Assembly (NCBI RefSeq): GCF_022317005.1
Contig: NZ_CP081006.1
Span: forward strand, 3,906,001 to 3,970,000
Direction: 5' to 3'
Source of the DNA: Mycobacterium sp. IDR2000157661
GTDB lineage: Bacteria > Actinomycetota > Actinomycetes > Mycobacteriales > Mycobacteriaceae
Length of the DNA stretch: 64,000 bases
Below are positions 53,166-61,567 of this stretch, piece by piece. Numbering within the stretch: the first letter of the stretch is position 1; each line of letters begins with the position of its first letter. The notes beneath the pieces are model-generated. The model searched no databases, was not told the DNA's origin, and worked only from the letters and a program-made list of their open reading frames with translations. Both the position numbers and the translations under genes were made by a program.

Positions 53166-54211
53166 TCAGCCCGGAGGCAGCATGCCCGGGGCGTTCTCCG
53201 GCGCGACCGGAACGGCCACTCCGACACCCGGACGCGGCGGAGCGTTCGGGTCCGCGGGCGGTGGCGGCGGAGCGTTCGGGTCCGCGGGCGGTGGCGGCGG
53301 CGCGTTCGGGTCCGCGGGCGGTGGCGGCGGCGCGTTCGGGTCCGCGGGCGGAGTCGCCGCGGGCGCGGAGTACGGCCGGATCGAGTTGGCCAGAGCGACC
53401 GCCTCGTCCTTCGGCACCGGGTTGTTGGCCGTGCCGAGCCACACGACGAACCAGCGGTCGGGGGTGCGCTGGCCGCGCGGTGTGCCCGGTTCCACCGGGT
53501 TGCCGACCACTCCGGCGAAGATCTGGCCGTTCGGCTTGTTGGTGTCGGTGAACTTCACCTCGTAGTACGACGCAGCGCCCGGCATGCCGTCGGCGTTCAG
53601 TTCGAACGTCTCCTGGTTGACCCGGGTCCCCGGGAACGGCATGAAGAACTCGCCCATGTCCGAAGCCAGCCGCTGGGCGGCCTTGGCGTTGTCGGATTCG
53701 GCGCCTGCGAACAGCTTGAGGTCCAGCCGGCCCAGCAGCACGCTGGTGTCGTTCGGCGGCTCGGCGCCCTCGGGGGCGATCTTCGTCAGCAGCGCCTGCC
53801 CGTAGGACAGCTGCGTGGAGTCCGAGACCTTCCAGCCCGGGGGCACGACGTAGCTGAGCCCCCCCGCAGGAGAGTTGACCCGTCCGGCATCCCCAGCGGG
53901 TGGGGGCGGCGCGTTGGGGTCCGGCGGTGGTGGGGGTGCGTTGGGGTCCGGCGGAGGCGCGGGTGCACCGGGCGGCGGCGGTGGCGGAAGCGGCGCGCCG
54001 GGAGCCGGCGCGGGTGCGCCGGGCGGGGCGGCGGCCCCTGCATGAAGGTGTTGCCGGTCGGCGGTGGGGGCGGCGGCGGTGTCGGCTCGGGCTGTGCGTG
54101 CGCCACTGACGGCAGTGCGAGTGCCACCGCGGTCGCACCGGTCAGCGCCGCGATCGCCAGCGTCTTCGAGAGGCCCTTGCGGGGTTGAGAAATCGCGTCC
54201 GGCTGATCCAT
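53166..54211 (-). pseudogene. apa: apa (Ala-Pro-rich 45/47 kDa antigen homologue) with frameshift near the 5' end
   Basis: Homologue of the secreted mannosylated antigen Apa (M. tuberculosis Rv1860). The first frame starts at ATG 54211 with a signal peptide ending SVAHA before QPEP and reads to TGNTFMQG. From there the conserved protein continues in another frame: a Pro/Ala-rich part with PDPNAP units, then VPPGWKVSD, GRLDLKLFAGAE, DMGEFFMPFPGTRVNQE, ASYYEVKFTDTNKPNGQI and RWFVVWLGTANNP to the stop at 53166. The frames meet at a run of four G (54035-54038, minus strand); a fifth G would restore one frame. This is a real mutation or a sequencing error. Confidence 0.85.
53241..53350. repeat. 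30-bp tandem repeat coding for ADPNAPPPPP in apa
   Basis: Three full 30-bp units start at 53241, 53271 and 53301, and a fourth partial copy at 53331. The units differ at one position (A/C at the first base). They encode the Pro-rich decapeptide ADPNAPPPPP near the C-terminus of Apa. Copy number could vary by slippage. Confidence 0.9.
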
Positions 54212-54265
54212 GGGGAAGAAACTACCGTGTTACCGCCGTGACGCAAGTGCGAGTTGCTCAAAAAG

Positions 54266-54279
54266 TTCTCAAATGAGAA
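54266..54279. repeat. AT-rich inverted repeat upstream of apa
   Basis: TTCTCA-AA-TGAGAA at 54266-54279 is a perfect 6-bp inverted repeat in the AT-rich stretch 55 bp upstream of the apa start. It could be an operator or part of the apa promoter; no known regulator consensus was recognised. Confidence 0.35.
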
Positions 54280-54342
54280 ATTGCTGTGAAGTCTAAATCA
54301 CAACGCACGGCCCATAATGGCGAGTTGCTGACACGAAGAGGT

Positions 54343-54361
54343 CCCCGCGCGTGGCGCGGGG
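54343..54361 (-). terminator. GC-rich hairpin after modC, putative terminator
   Basis: CCCCGCGC-GTG-GCGCGGGG at 54343-54361 is an 8-bp perfect stem with a 3-nt loop, about 73 bp beyond the modC stop on the minus strand and ahead of apa. No U run follows, so its terminator function is a suggestion. Confidence 0.45.
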
Positions 54362-54433
54362 CCTGTGGACCGTTGTCATCGCCGGCGGACGTCGGCTCTT
54401 GTGACCTCTTCTTCGCGCCGGAGCGCCGCGCCG

Positions 54434-55471
54434 TTACGGGCCTGCGCACACCGATACTTCCTGGGCCTTGACGGCGAAGAGCACCCGGTCGCCCGGGGCC
54501 AGGCGCAACTCGACCGCGGCGTCGGCGGTGATGTCGGCGGCGAGCCCCGGCGCCCCGTCGGGCTGGTCCTGGGCGCGCACCCGCACGGTGGGCCCACGGC
54601 CGTCGAGTTCGGCGACCGTGACCTCGACGGTGTTGCGGGGGCTGCCGTGCGGACGCTCGCGGTAGACCGCGACGGCCGCCGGGTGGAACAGCGCGACCGC
54701 CGGCTGACCGGCTGGCACGTCGGAATCCGGGCTGCCGGACCACACCGTGCCCCACGGCGTCATCAGGGCACCCGACGCGGTCGCGTGCCCGCGGACCAGG
54801 TTCACGCCCGCGAGTCGAGCGGCGAACGTGCTGCGCGGTGTCGCCAAGACCGTCGCCGTGAAACCCGTTTCGGCTACCTTCCCGTTCTCGAGCACCGCGA
54901 CGCGATCCGCCAGGGTCACCACGTCGAGCAGGTCGTGCGTGATCAGCACCGCGGTGCGCCCGTCGCGGGCGAGGACCCTGCGCAGCACTTTGCGCACCGC
55001 AGCCGCCGCCCCCACGTCCAGCCCGGCCAGCGGTTCGTCGAGCAGCAGCACGTCCGGTTCGGCGGCAAGGGCGCGCGCCAGGGCCACCCGCTGGGCCTGT
55101 CCCCCGGACAACCGGTGCGGCCTGCGATCGGACAGCTCCTCGGCGCCCACCTCGGCCAGCCAGTGACCGGGCCGAGTGCTGCGTGGCGCAAACGCCACGT
55201 TGCCGAGCACGCTGAGGTGCGGAAACAGCAGCGGATCCTGCAACAGCAGCGCGATGCGGCGGTCGTGGGTCGCGACGTGGACGCCGGCCCGGGTGTCGGT
55301 GAGCACGCGCCGGCCGACGCGGACGACGCCGTCGTCGGGACGCACCAGACCGGCGATGACGTGCAGAGCGGTCGTCTTGCCCGCGCCGTTGGGGCCGAGC
55401 ACGGCCAGCACCTCGCCGGCCGCGACCGCCAACTCGATGTCGACGCCGCGGTCCTCGACCACGGCCCGCAT
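54434..55471 (-). CDS. modC: Molybdate ABC transporter ATP-binding protein
   Basis: A 345-residue ABC ATPase. It has Walker A GPNGAGKT, the signature LSGGQAQRVALARAL and Walker B VLLLDEPLAGLD, followed by an H-loop ITHD. The C-terminal part from about residue 235 resembles the TOBE/molybdate-sensing region typical of ModC. It powers molybdate import together with ModB. ATG 55471 is used; a GTG at 55495 would overlap modB. The M. tuberculosis order modA-modB-modC-apa is kept except that modA is absent. Confidence 0.87.
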   Translation of the reverse strand: MRAVVEDRGVDIELAVAAGEVLAVLGPNGAGKTTALHVIAGLVRPDDGVVRVGRRVLTDTRAGVHVATHDRRIALLLQDPLLFPHLSVLGNVAFAPRSTRPGHWLAEVGAEELSDRRPHRLSGGQAQRVALARALAAEPDVLLLDEPLAGLDVGAAAAVRKVLRRVLARDGRTAVLITHDLLDVVTLADRVAVLENGKVAETGFTATVLATPRSTFAARLAGVNLVRGHATASGALMTPWGTVWSGSPDSDVPAGQPAVALFHPAAVAVYRERPHGSPRNTVEVTVAELDGRGPTVRVRAQDQPDGAPGLAADITADAAVELRLAPGDRVLFAVKAQEVSVCAGP

Positions 55472-55484
55472 CTCCAGTCCGTCC

Positions 55485-56291
55485 TCACCAGGCACGGGCG
55501 CCCCTGAGGCGTCGGCTGCCCAGTCCGACGACCACCACCGCGGCCACCGCGACCAGCAGCAGTGACAACGCCACCGCCGCATCGGCGTCGGTCTCCCGCT
55601 GCAGGTAGATCTCCAGCGGCAGGGTGCGAGTGACGCCCTGGCGGGAGCCGGCGAAGGTCAGGGTGGCGCCGAACTCGCCGAGTGCACGCGCGAACGCCAG
55701 GACGGTCCCGGAGACCAGGCCGGGGGCCAGCAGAGGCAGGGTCACTCGCCACCACACCCGCGTCGGGCGGGCGCCCAGCGTGGCCGCGACCAGTTCGTAG
55801 TCGGCTCCCGCCGAGCGTGCCGCTCCTTCGAGCGCGATGACCAGGAACGGTAGCGACACGAACGTCTGCGCCAGCACCACCGCTGTCGTCGTGAACGCGA
55901 TTTGAATCCCGGCGGCGTCGAGATACTCCCCGATCAGGCCCAGCCGGCCGAACGCGTACAGCAACGCGATGCCGCCGACGACCGGGGGAAGCACGAGTGG
56001 CAGCAGGACCAGCGGTCGCGCCGCCCGCACCACCGGATGGTCGCTGCGGGCCAGCACCAGCGCCATCGGCACGCCCAGCAGCAGGCACACCACCGTGCTG
56101 GCCGCGGCGGTGCGCAGGCTCAGCAACAGCGCGCTGACCGACGACTCGCTGGTCACCAGCCGGAAGAAATCCGGCCAGTTCACCTTCAGTGCGATCGCGA
56201 TGAGTGGCACCACCACGAACAGCGCGCCGATCGCGGCGGGTAGGAACAGCCAGCGCGGCAGTCCCGGCGATGTGCTCGGGGACGTGCTCAT
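55485..56291 (-). CDS. modB: Molybdate ABC transporter permease
   Basis: A 268-residue inner-membrane permease with about six helices. The EAA loop that contacts the ATPase is EGAARSAGADYELVAATLGA, followed by WWRVTLPLLAPGLVSGTVLAFARALGEFG, the typical end of the ModB/CysT family. ATG 56291 is chosen because the hydrophobic start follows directly. It should be paired with modC 13 bp downstream. No solute-binding protein gene (modA) is found upstream in the 153 bp before the SDR gene. Confidence 0.9.
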   Translation of the reverse strand: MSTSPSTSPGLPRWLFLPAAIGALFVVVPLIAIALKVNWPDFFRLVTSESSVSALLLSLRTAAASTVVCLLLGVPMALVLARSDHPVVRAARPLVLLPLVLPPVVGGIALLYAFGRLGLIGEYLDAAGIQIAFTTTAVVLAQTFVSLPFLVIALEGAARSAGADYELVAATLGARPTRVWWRVTLPLLAPGLVSGTVLAFARALGEFGATLTFAGSRQGVTRTLPLEIYLQRETDADAAVALSLLLVAVAAVVVVGLGSRRLRGARAW

Positions 56292-56444
56292 GGCCGCGCC
56301 GCTTCCCGCTCCACGGGCCAAATCTATGGCACGCGGTCGTCGAGGGACCGGGCGCCCGCGAGTCGGTTTCTCGCGCTAGCTACTGTCCAGTAACATTGCG
56401 CTCGATCGCTGGGTTCAGCGCCGAGCACAACAGGGAGGTCCGCG

Positions 56445-57116
56445 ATGGAGGTGCTCGTCACCGGAGGTGACACCGATCTGGGTCGCACGATCGCCGAGGG
56501 CTTCGGAGATGCCGGTCACCGCGTCGTGATCGCCGGCGCCCGCCGTGCCGACCTCGAGGTCGCCGCCAAGGAACTCGACGTCGACGCCATCGTCGTAGAC
56601 ACCAACGACCCGGCCAGCCTGGAGGCGGCCCGTCCGCAGTTCCCCCACCACCTCGACACCATCGTCAACGTTCCCGCACCGCGTTCAGACGGCGGGGACC
56701 CCCGCACCTACAGCCTGGCCGACCTGGCTGCGGCCTGGCGTTCTGCGCTCGACGCGACCATGGTCTCGGCGGTGCTGACGGTGCAGATCCTCGGTGACCA
56801 CCTGCGCTCGGGTGGGTCCATAGTCACCGTCGTGCCGGAGAATCCGGCCGAGGGCAGCGCGGAAGCGGCGATCAAGGCGGCCGTGTCCGACTGGACGGCC
56901 GGCCAGGCCACCCACTTCGGGACCAGGGGCATCACCGTGAACGCGGTCGCCTCGGGACGCAGCGCCGAGCCCGGGTACGCGGGCCTGTCGCGCACCCCTC
57001 CGCCGGTGGCCGCCGAAATCGCCCGCCTCACACTGTTTCTCACGACGCCGGCCGCCCGCCACATCACGGGCCAGACGTTGCATGTGAGCCGCGGCGCGCT
57101 CGCCGACTTCGGCTGA
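56445..57116 (+). CDS. Short-chain dehydrogenase-like protein (Rv1856c homologue)
   Basis: A 223-residue Rossmann protein. It begins MEVLVTGGDTDLGRTIAEGF with the T-G-x-x-x-G-x-G loop, and has VTVVPENPAEG and a late segment ITGQTLHVSRGAL as in SDRs. The usual Tyr-x-x-x-Lys pair appears as SAEAAIKAAV, where the Tyr position is Glu, so normal SDR catalysis is unlikely. Position beside the Rv1855c-like gene and modBC supports the Rv1856c assignment. The ribosome site GGGAGGT is just before ATG 56445. Confidence 0.85.
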   Translation: MEVLVTGGDTDLGRTIAEGFGDAGHRVVIAGARRADLEVAAKELDVDAIVVDTNDPASLEAARPQFPHHLDTIVNVPAPRSDGGDPRTYSLADLAAAWRSALDATMVSAVLTVQILGDHLRSGGSIVTVVPENPAEGSAEAAIKAAVSDWTAGQATHFGTRGITVNAVASGRSAEPGYAGLSRTPPPVAAEIARLTLFLTTPAARHITGQTLHVSRGALADFG

Positions 57117-57183
57117 ATATTCCCGCGTTCGCCCGCAGCGGAAGCCGGGGTGCTCACTCCGCTTGTTGTGGTTACGTATTGGC

Positions 57184-58113
57184 GTGACCATCAGACTCGG
57201 TTTGCAGATCCCCAACTTCTCCTACGGCACCGGCGTCGCCGAGATGTTCCCCACCGTCATCGCCCAGGCGCAGGAGGCCGAGGCCGCTGGCTTCGACTCG
57301 GTGTTCGTGATGGACCACTTCTACCAACTGCCCGGGCTCGGCACCCCGGACCAGCCGATGCTCGAGGCCTACACGGCGCTCGGCGCGTTGGCCACCGCCA
57401 CCTCCGATGTGCAGTTGGGCACGCTCGTGACGGGCAACACCTACCGCAACCCCACGCTGCTGGCCAAGGCCGTCACGACGCTGGACGTGGTCAGCCAGGG
57501 GCGGGCCGTCCTGGGCATCGGCACAGGTTGGTACGAACTCGAGCACGACTCGCTGGGATACGAATTCGGTACGTTCACCGACCGCTTCAACAAGCTGGGC
57601 GAGGCGCTGGAGATCATCCTGCCGATGCTGCGCGGCGAACGTCCCACCGTCGAGGGCAAGTACTACCGGACCAAAGAGGCGATGGCCGAGCCGCGGTTCC
57701 GCGATCACGTCCCGCTGATGATCGGCGGCAGCGGCGAGAAGAAGACCATCCCGCTGGCCGCCCGCCACTTCGACCACCTCAACATCATCGCCGGGTTCGA
57801 CGAGCTGCCGCGCAAGCTCCAGGTCGTCAAGGAGCGCTGCGAGGAGATCGGCCGTGATCCGGCCACGCTGGAGACCAGCATGCTGGTGATCGCGATCATC
57901 GATGAGAACGTCACCGGCGACGTGATCCCCGACGACTTCAAGCAGCAGGCGGTCTACGGCAGTGCCGAGCAGGTGGCCGACCAGGTCAAGACCAAGGTGC
58001 TCGACGCGGGTGTCGACGGTGTGATCCTGAGCCCGGTGACGAGCCTCGACGGGTACCACCCCGGCCGGGCCACCGCCGTCGCTGAGCTGCTCAAGCCGCT
58101 GCTCAGCGGCTAA
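57184..58113 (+). CDS. LLM-class F420-dependent oxidoreductase (Rv1855c homologue)
   Basis: A 309-residue luciferase-like enzyme starting at GTG 57184. It shows IRLGLQIPNFSYGTGVAEMFP, AAGFDSVFVMDHFYQLPGLG, DVQLGTLVTGNTYRNPTLLAKAVTTLDVVSQGRAVLGIGTGWYELEH and PLMIGGSGEKKTI, all family marks for F420-dependent oxidoreductases. The substrate is unknown. The gene lies between the SDR-like gene and ndh in the same order as in M. tuberculosis. Confidence 0.9.
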   Translation: MTIRLGLQIPNFSYGTGVAEMFPTVIAQAQEAEAAGFDSVFVMDHFYQLPGLGTPDQPMLEAYTALGALATATSDVQLGTLVTGNTYRNPTLLAKAVTTLDVVSQGRAVLGIGTGWYELEHDSLGYEFGTFTDRFNKLGEALEIILPMLRGERPTVEGKYYRTKEAMAEPRFRDHVPLMIGGSGEKKTIPLAARHFDHLNIIAGFDELPRKLQVVKERCEEIGRDPATLETSMLVIAIIDENVTGDVIPDDFKQQAVYGSAEQVADQVKTKVLDAGVDGVILSPVTSLDGYHPGRATAVAELLKPLLSG

Positions 58114-58225
58114 TCCCCCGCCCGAGGTGGGATATGCCACAGCAGGCCACTTGCCGGATCGGTGATTGGGGCGACTACCGTAAGGGGTACAGATCTGCAC
58201 GTGAAGCACCGTCGAGGAGCCCAGA

Positions 58226-59599
58226 ATGAGCCATCCCGGAGCCACTGCAACTGATCGGCACAAAGTCGTCATCATCGGGTCGGGATTCGGTGGGCTGACC
58301 GCTGCCAAGCGGCTCAAGCGGGCCGATGTCGACGTCAAGCTGATCGCGAAGACCACCCACCACCTGTTCCAGCCGCTGCTGTACCAGGTGGCCACCGGCA
58401 TCATCCCGTCGGGCGAGATCGCACCGCCGACTCGGATGATTCTGCGCAAGCAGAACAACTGTCAGGTGCTGCTCGGCGACGTCACCCACATCGACCTCGC
58501 GAACCAGACCGTCAAGTCCGATCTACTGGGCCACAACTACGTAACGCCGTTCGACACGCTGATCGTCGCGGCGGGGGCGGGCCAGTCATACTTCGGCAAC
58601 GACCACTTCGCCGAGTGGGCGCCCGGCATGAAGTCCATCGACGACGCCCTGGAACTGCGGGCGCGCATCCTGTCGGCGTTCGAGCAGGCCGAGCGGTCCA
58701 GCGATCCCGCCCGCCGTGAGAAGCTGCTCACCTTCACGGTGGTCGGCGCCGGCCCGACCGGAGTCGAAATGGCCGGGCAGATCGCCGAATTGGCCGATCA
58801 CACCCTCAAAGGCGCGTTCCGCCACATCGATTCGACGACGGCTCGGGTGATCCTGCTCGACGCCGCCCCCGCCGTGCTGCCGCCGATGGGCGAGAAGCTG
58901 GGCAAGAAGGCCCAGGCGCGGCTGGAGAAGATGGGCGTCGACATCCAGCTCGGCGCGATGGTGACCGACGTCGACCGCAACGGCATCACGGTCAAGGACT
59001 CCGACGGCACCATCCGGCGCATCGAATCCGCGACCAAGGTGTGGTCGGCCGGTGTGTCGGCCAGCCCGTTGGGGCGCGACCTCGCCGAGCAGTCCGACGT
59101 CGAGGTCGACCGGGCCGGACGCGTCATGGTGCAGCCCGACCTGACCATCCCCGGCCACCCGAACGTGTTCGTGGTCGGCGATATGGCGCACGTCGAAGGG
59201 GTGCCGGGGCAGGCGCAGGGCGCGATCCAGGGCGGTCGGTACGCCGCGGACGCGATCAAGGCCGAGCGTAAGGGCGCCGACCCCTCCCAGCGTGAGCCGT
59301 TCCAGTACTTCGACAAGGGTTCGATGGCCACGGTGTCGCGGTTCTCCGCCGTCGCCAAGATCGGCCCGCTGGAGTTCGGCGGTTTCATCGCGTGGCTGGC
59401 GTGGTTGGTGCTGCACCTGGTGTACCTGGTCGGGTTCCGGCGCAAGCTCACCACGCTGCTGTCGTGGACGGTGACGTTCCTGTCGACCCAGCGCGGCAAC
59501 CTCACCATCACCGAGCAGCAGGCCTACGCGCGCACGCGGATCGAGGAACTCGAAGAGATCGCGGCCTCGATCCAGGAGACCGAGAAGGCTGCCAGTTAG
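58226..59599 (+). CDS. ndh: Type II NADH:menaquinone oxidoreductase
   Basis: A 457-residue membrane-associated flavoprotein that passes electrons from NADH to menaquinone without pumping protons. FAD binds at IIGSGFGGLTAAKRL (about residues 14-28) and NADH at VVGAGPTGVEMAGQIAEL. The quinone-side motif is HLFQPLLYQVATGI. A hydrophobic segment near the C-terminus (FIAWLAWLVLHLVYLVG) helps attach it to the membrane. The GAGGAG ribosome site precedes ATG 58226. It is the Rv1854c homologue; its stop overlaps ureD by 4 nt, tail to tail. Confidence 0.96.
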   Translation: MSHPGATATDRHKVVIIGSGFGGLTAAKRLKRADVDVKLIAKTTHHLFQPLLYQVATGIIPSGEIAPPTRMILRKQNNCQVLLGDVTHIDLANQTVKSDLLGHNYVTPFDTLIVAAGAGQSYFGNDHFAEWAPGMKSIDDALELRARILSAFEQAERSSDPARREKLLTFTVVGAGPTGVEMAGQIAELADHTLKGAFRHIDSTTARVILLDAAPAVLPPMGEKLGKKAQARLEKMGVDIQLGAMVTDVDRNGITVKDSDGTIRRIESATKVWSAGVSASPLGRDLAEQSDVEVDRAGRVMVQPDLTIPGHPNVFVVGDMAHVEGVPGQAQGAIQGGRYAADAIKAERKGADPSQREPFQYFDKGSMATVSRFSAVAKIGPLEFGGFIAWLAWLVLHLVYLVGFRRKLTTLLSWTVTFLSTQRGNLTITEQQAYARTRIEELEEIAASIQETEKAAS

Positions 59600-60222
59600 A
59601 GGCGCTCCCCCTGCCAGGTCGCCAGCGCACCGCCGGAGGCCAGGGCGAGTACCGCGCCTGCAGCCGGGAAATCGGGTTGCGGGTAACGGAGTTCACTGAC
59701 GCACGCCCGCGGCGTGCCCAGCGCGTCGTCGGCGACCGAGCCGTCCCCCAGCTCCATGCGGTGCCGTAGCAGCGGCATACCGTCCACGTCGGCGTGCAGT
59801 GCGCCCGACCAGAATCCCTGTCGCTCACCGGACCTGCCGATCTGCACTCGCTCGCGCACGCGCACACGGGCGGTGCCGGTCAGCGTCAGCCGAGTCGTGG
59901 TGACGTGTCGCGAAGCGCCTGCGACAACGGTGGGTTGCGGGTCGAGGTCGAGGTCGCCGGCGACCTCGAGCGCCCAGATCGCCTGCGACTCGGGCGTCGC
60001 AGCGCCGGGCAGCGCCACGGTCGCGGCCGCGCTGCGGATGGCCAGCCGGGCGCCGGACTCCACGACGACCCGCACGGTGATCACGTCACCACCCAGCGGC
60101 GTGGCCGCCGCCGACACCAGATGCACGGTGTCGGCGGCGGTGAGCCGGGCGGCCAGCCCGCCGGTGCACTCGATTCGGGGCCGGCGCCCGTTGGGGGCGA
60201 CGATGACCACGTCGGAACGCAT
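59596..60222 (-). CDS. ureD: Urease accessory protein UreD
   Basis: A 208-residue urease chaperone of the UreD/UreH family, which binds apo-urease and recruits the other accessory proteins for nickel delivery. The pattern LGGDVITVRVVVESGARLAIRSAAATVALPG near residue 45 corresponds to the conserved core strand set, and ERQGFWSGALHADVDGMPLLRHR near residue 133 to the later signature. It follows ureG by 3 bp and is the last gene of the urease operon. The reduced length (about 210 residues) matches M. tuberculosis. Confidence 0.9.
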   Translation of the reverse strand: MRSDVVIVAPNGRRPRIECTGGLAARLTAADTVHLVSAAATPLGGDVITVRVVVESGARLAIRSAAATVALPGAATPESQAIWALEVAGDLDLDPQPTVVAGASRHVTTTRLTLTGTARVRVRERVQIGRSGERQGFWSGALHADVDGMPLLRHRMELGDGSVADDALGTPRACVSELRYPQPDFPAAGAVLALASGGALATWQGERL

Positions 60223-60225
60223 CGG

Positions 60226-60906
60226 CTAGTGCTCGGCCGGAACCCGCAGTTGCTCGCGCACCCACGCCAGCACCGGGGTCGCGGCGGGGTCCTCGGTCAG
60301 CGAGATCAGCAGCGTCGGGCGGTCCCCGCGGACGGCCGCCGCATCGCGGCGCATCACGTCGAGGTCGGCGCCGACCATCGGCGCGAGGTCGGTTTTGTTG
60401 ACCACCAGCAGGTCCGAGAATGTGACGCCGGGTCCGCCTTTGCGCGGCACCTTGTCCCCGCCGGCCACGTCGACGACGAAGATCTGCACATCGATCAGCC
60501 CGGACGAGAACGTGGCGGTGAGATTGTCGCCGCCGGACTCGACCAGGATCAGCTCCAACCCGTCGTTGCGAGCCACGAGGTCGTCGATGGCGTCGAGGTT
60601 GGCGGTGATGTCGTCACGGATCGCGGTGTGGGGGCAGCCTCCCGTCTGCACGGCCGCGATCCGCTCGTCGGGCAGCACCGCGTGGCGGCGCAGGAAGTCG
60701 GCGTCCTCGGTGGTGTAGATGTCGTTGGTCAGCACCGCCAGCGACAGCTGCTCGCGCAACTGCCTGCACAATGCCGCGACCAGCGCCGTCTTACCCGATC
60801 CCACCGGCCCGCCGACACCGACGCGCAGCGGCTCCCCCGGTGTTCGTTGGCGTTTCGGCCGCACGACGTGGTCGTGTGGCTGCCCGTCCAGGAAATGCGG
60901 TGGCAT
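60226..60906 (-). CDS. ureG: Urease accessory GTPase UreG
   Basis: A 226-residue nickel-chaperone GTPase. It has the P-loop GVGGPVGSGKTAL, the metal motif TGGCPHTAIRDD (C-P-H binds Ni), ESGGDNLTATFS and the guanine-specificity NKTDLAP. It couples GTP hydrolysis to nickel insertion in the urease active site. ATG 60906 is preferred; the upstream in-frame extension to 60990 is not conserved and would run into the ureF 3' end. Confidence 0.96.
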   Translation of the reverse strand: MPPHFLDGQPHDHVVRPKRQRTPGEPLRVGVGGPVGSGKTALVAALCRQLREQLSLAVLTNDIYTTEDADFLRRHAVLPDERIAAVQTGGCPHTAIRDDITANLDAIDDLVARNDGLELILVESGGDNLTATFSSGLIDVQIFVVDVAGGDKVPRKGGPGVTFSDLLVVNKTDLAPMVGADLDVMRRDAAAVRGDRPTLLISLTEDPAATPVLAWVREQLRVPAEH

Positions 60907-60934
60907 GGTGCTCCTTTCGCGCCGACGGCGGATC

Positions 60935-61567
60935 TCAAGAGACGAAGAGGGGTCGTTCCCGTTCGCTGTGCCGCTGGGCCAGCACGTCAAGCAGTGGATC
61001 GGACAGCTCGGCCGGTTCCTTGACCGCGGCCGCCGCGACCTGGTCGCACTCCGACGCCAACTCGAAGGTCAGCGCGGCGACGTCACCGGGATCGAGGGCC
61101 AGCAGGCGCTGGGCGGCCGTCGCCGATCCGGTCATGGTGGTGTAGACGACCGACAGGGCGGTCTGCTCGACGGTCAACTTCGCCGCCCTCCCCACCGCAC
61201 CGGCTGCGACGGCGAGATGCGGGGTCGCGCCGAGCGGTGCCCAGTCCTCACCGGCCCAGACCCGGCGGGCCAGCCGGATCAGCCCGCGGCCCTGTGCGCG
61301 CGAAGCCCGCCTGGCCGCCGGAGACGGTGTGCGGGCATCCGTTTCGCGGTCGGCTTCGCCCACCGACATGGTTCCGGCGTGGACGGCGGCGGCCAGCGAT
61401 GCGGTCACCAGGCCGTGGGCGCGGATCCGCCGGCGCAGATAGGCCCGTAGCGTGGCCAGATCCACCACCAGCCCGCTGGCGACCGCCTCCTCCGCTCCAC
61501 CGGAATGCACGTGGCCGCCGGTCGGCAAGCGCGAGTCGGCGAGCGCGAGCAGGTTGGTCAGTGTCAT
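60935..61567 (-). CDS. ureF: Urease accessory protein UreF
   Basis: A 210-residue helical protein that acts in the urease activation complex with UreD and UreG, probably as an activity regulator. Typical segments are LLALADSRLPTGGHVHSGGAEEAVASG at the start and AVEQTALSVVYTT-like LTVEQTALSVVYTTMTGSATAAQRLLALDP. ATG 61567 shares one base with the ureC stop (TGATG), so it is translated right after ureC. Confidence 0.92.
   Translation of the reverse strand: MTLTNLLALADSRLPTGGHVHSGGAEEAVASGLVVDLATLRAYLRRRIRAHGLVTASLAAAVHAGTMSVGEADRETDARTPSPAARRASRAQGRGLIRLARRVWAGEDWAPLGATPHLAVAAGAVGRAAKLTVEQTALSVVYTTMTGSATAAQRLLALDPGDVAALTFELASECDQVAAAAVKEPAELSDPLLDVLAQRHSERERPLFVS

Noticed and set aside
53241..53350. 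Tandem repeats considered as a CRISPR array
   Set aside because: The 30-bp units are directly adjacent without spacers and code in frame for a Pro-rich decapeptide in Apa.
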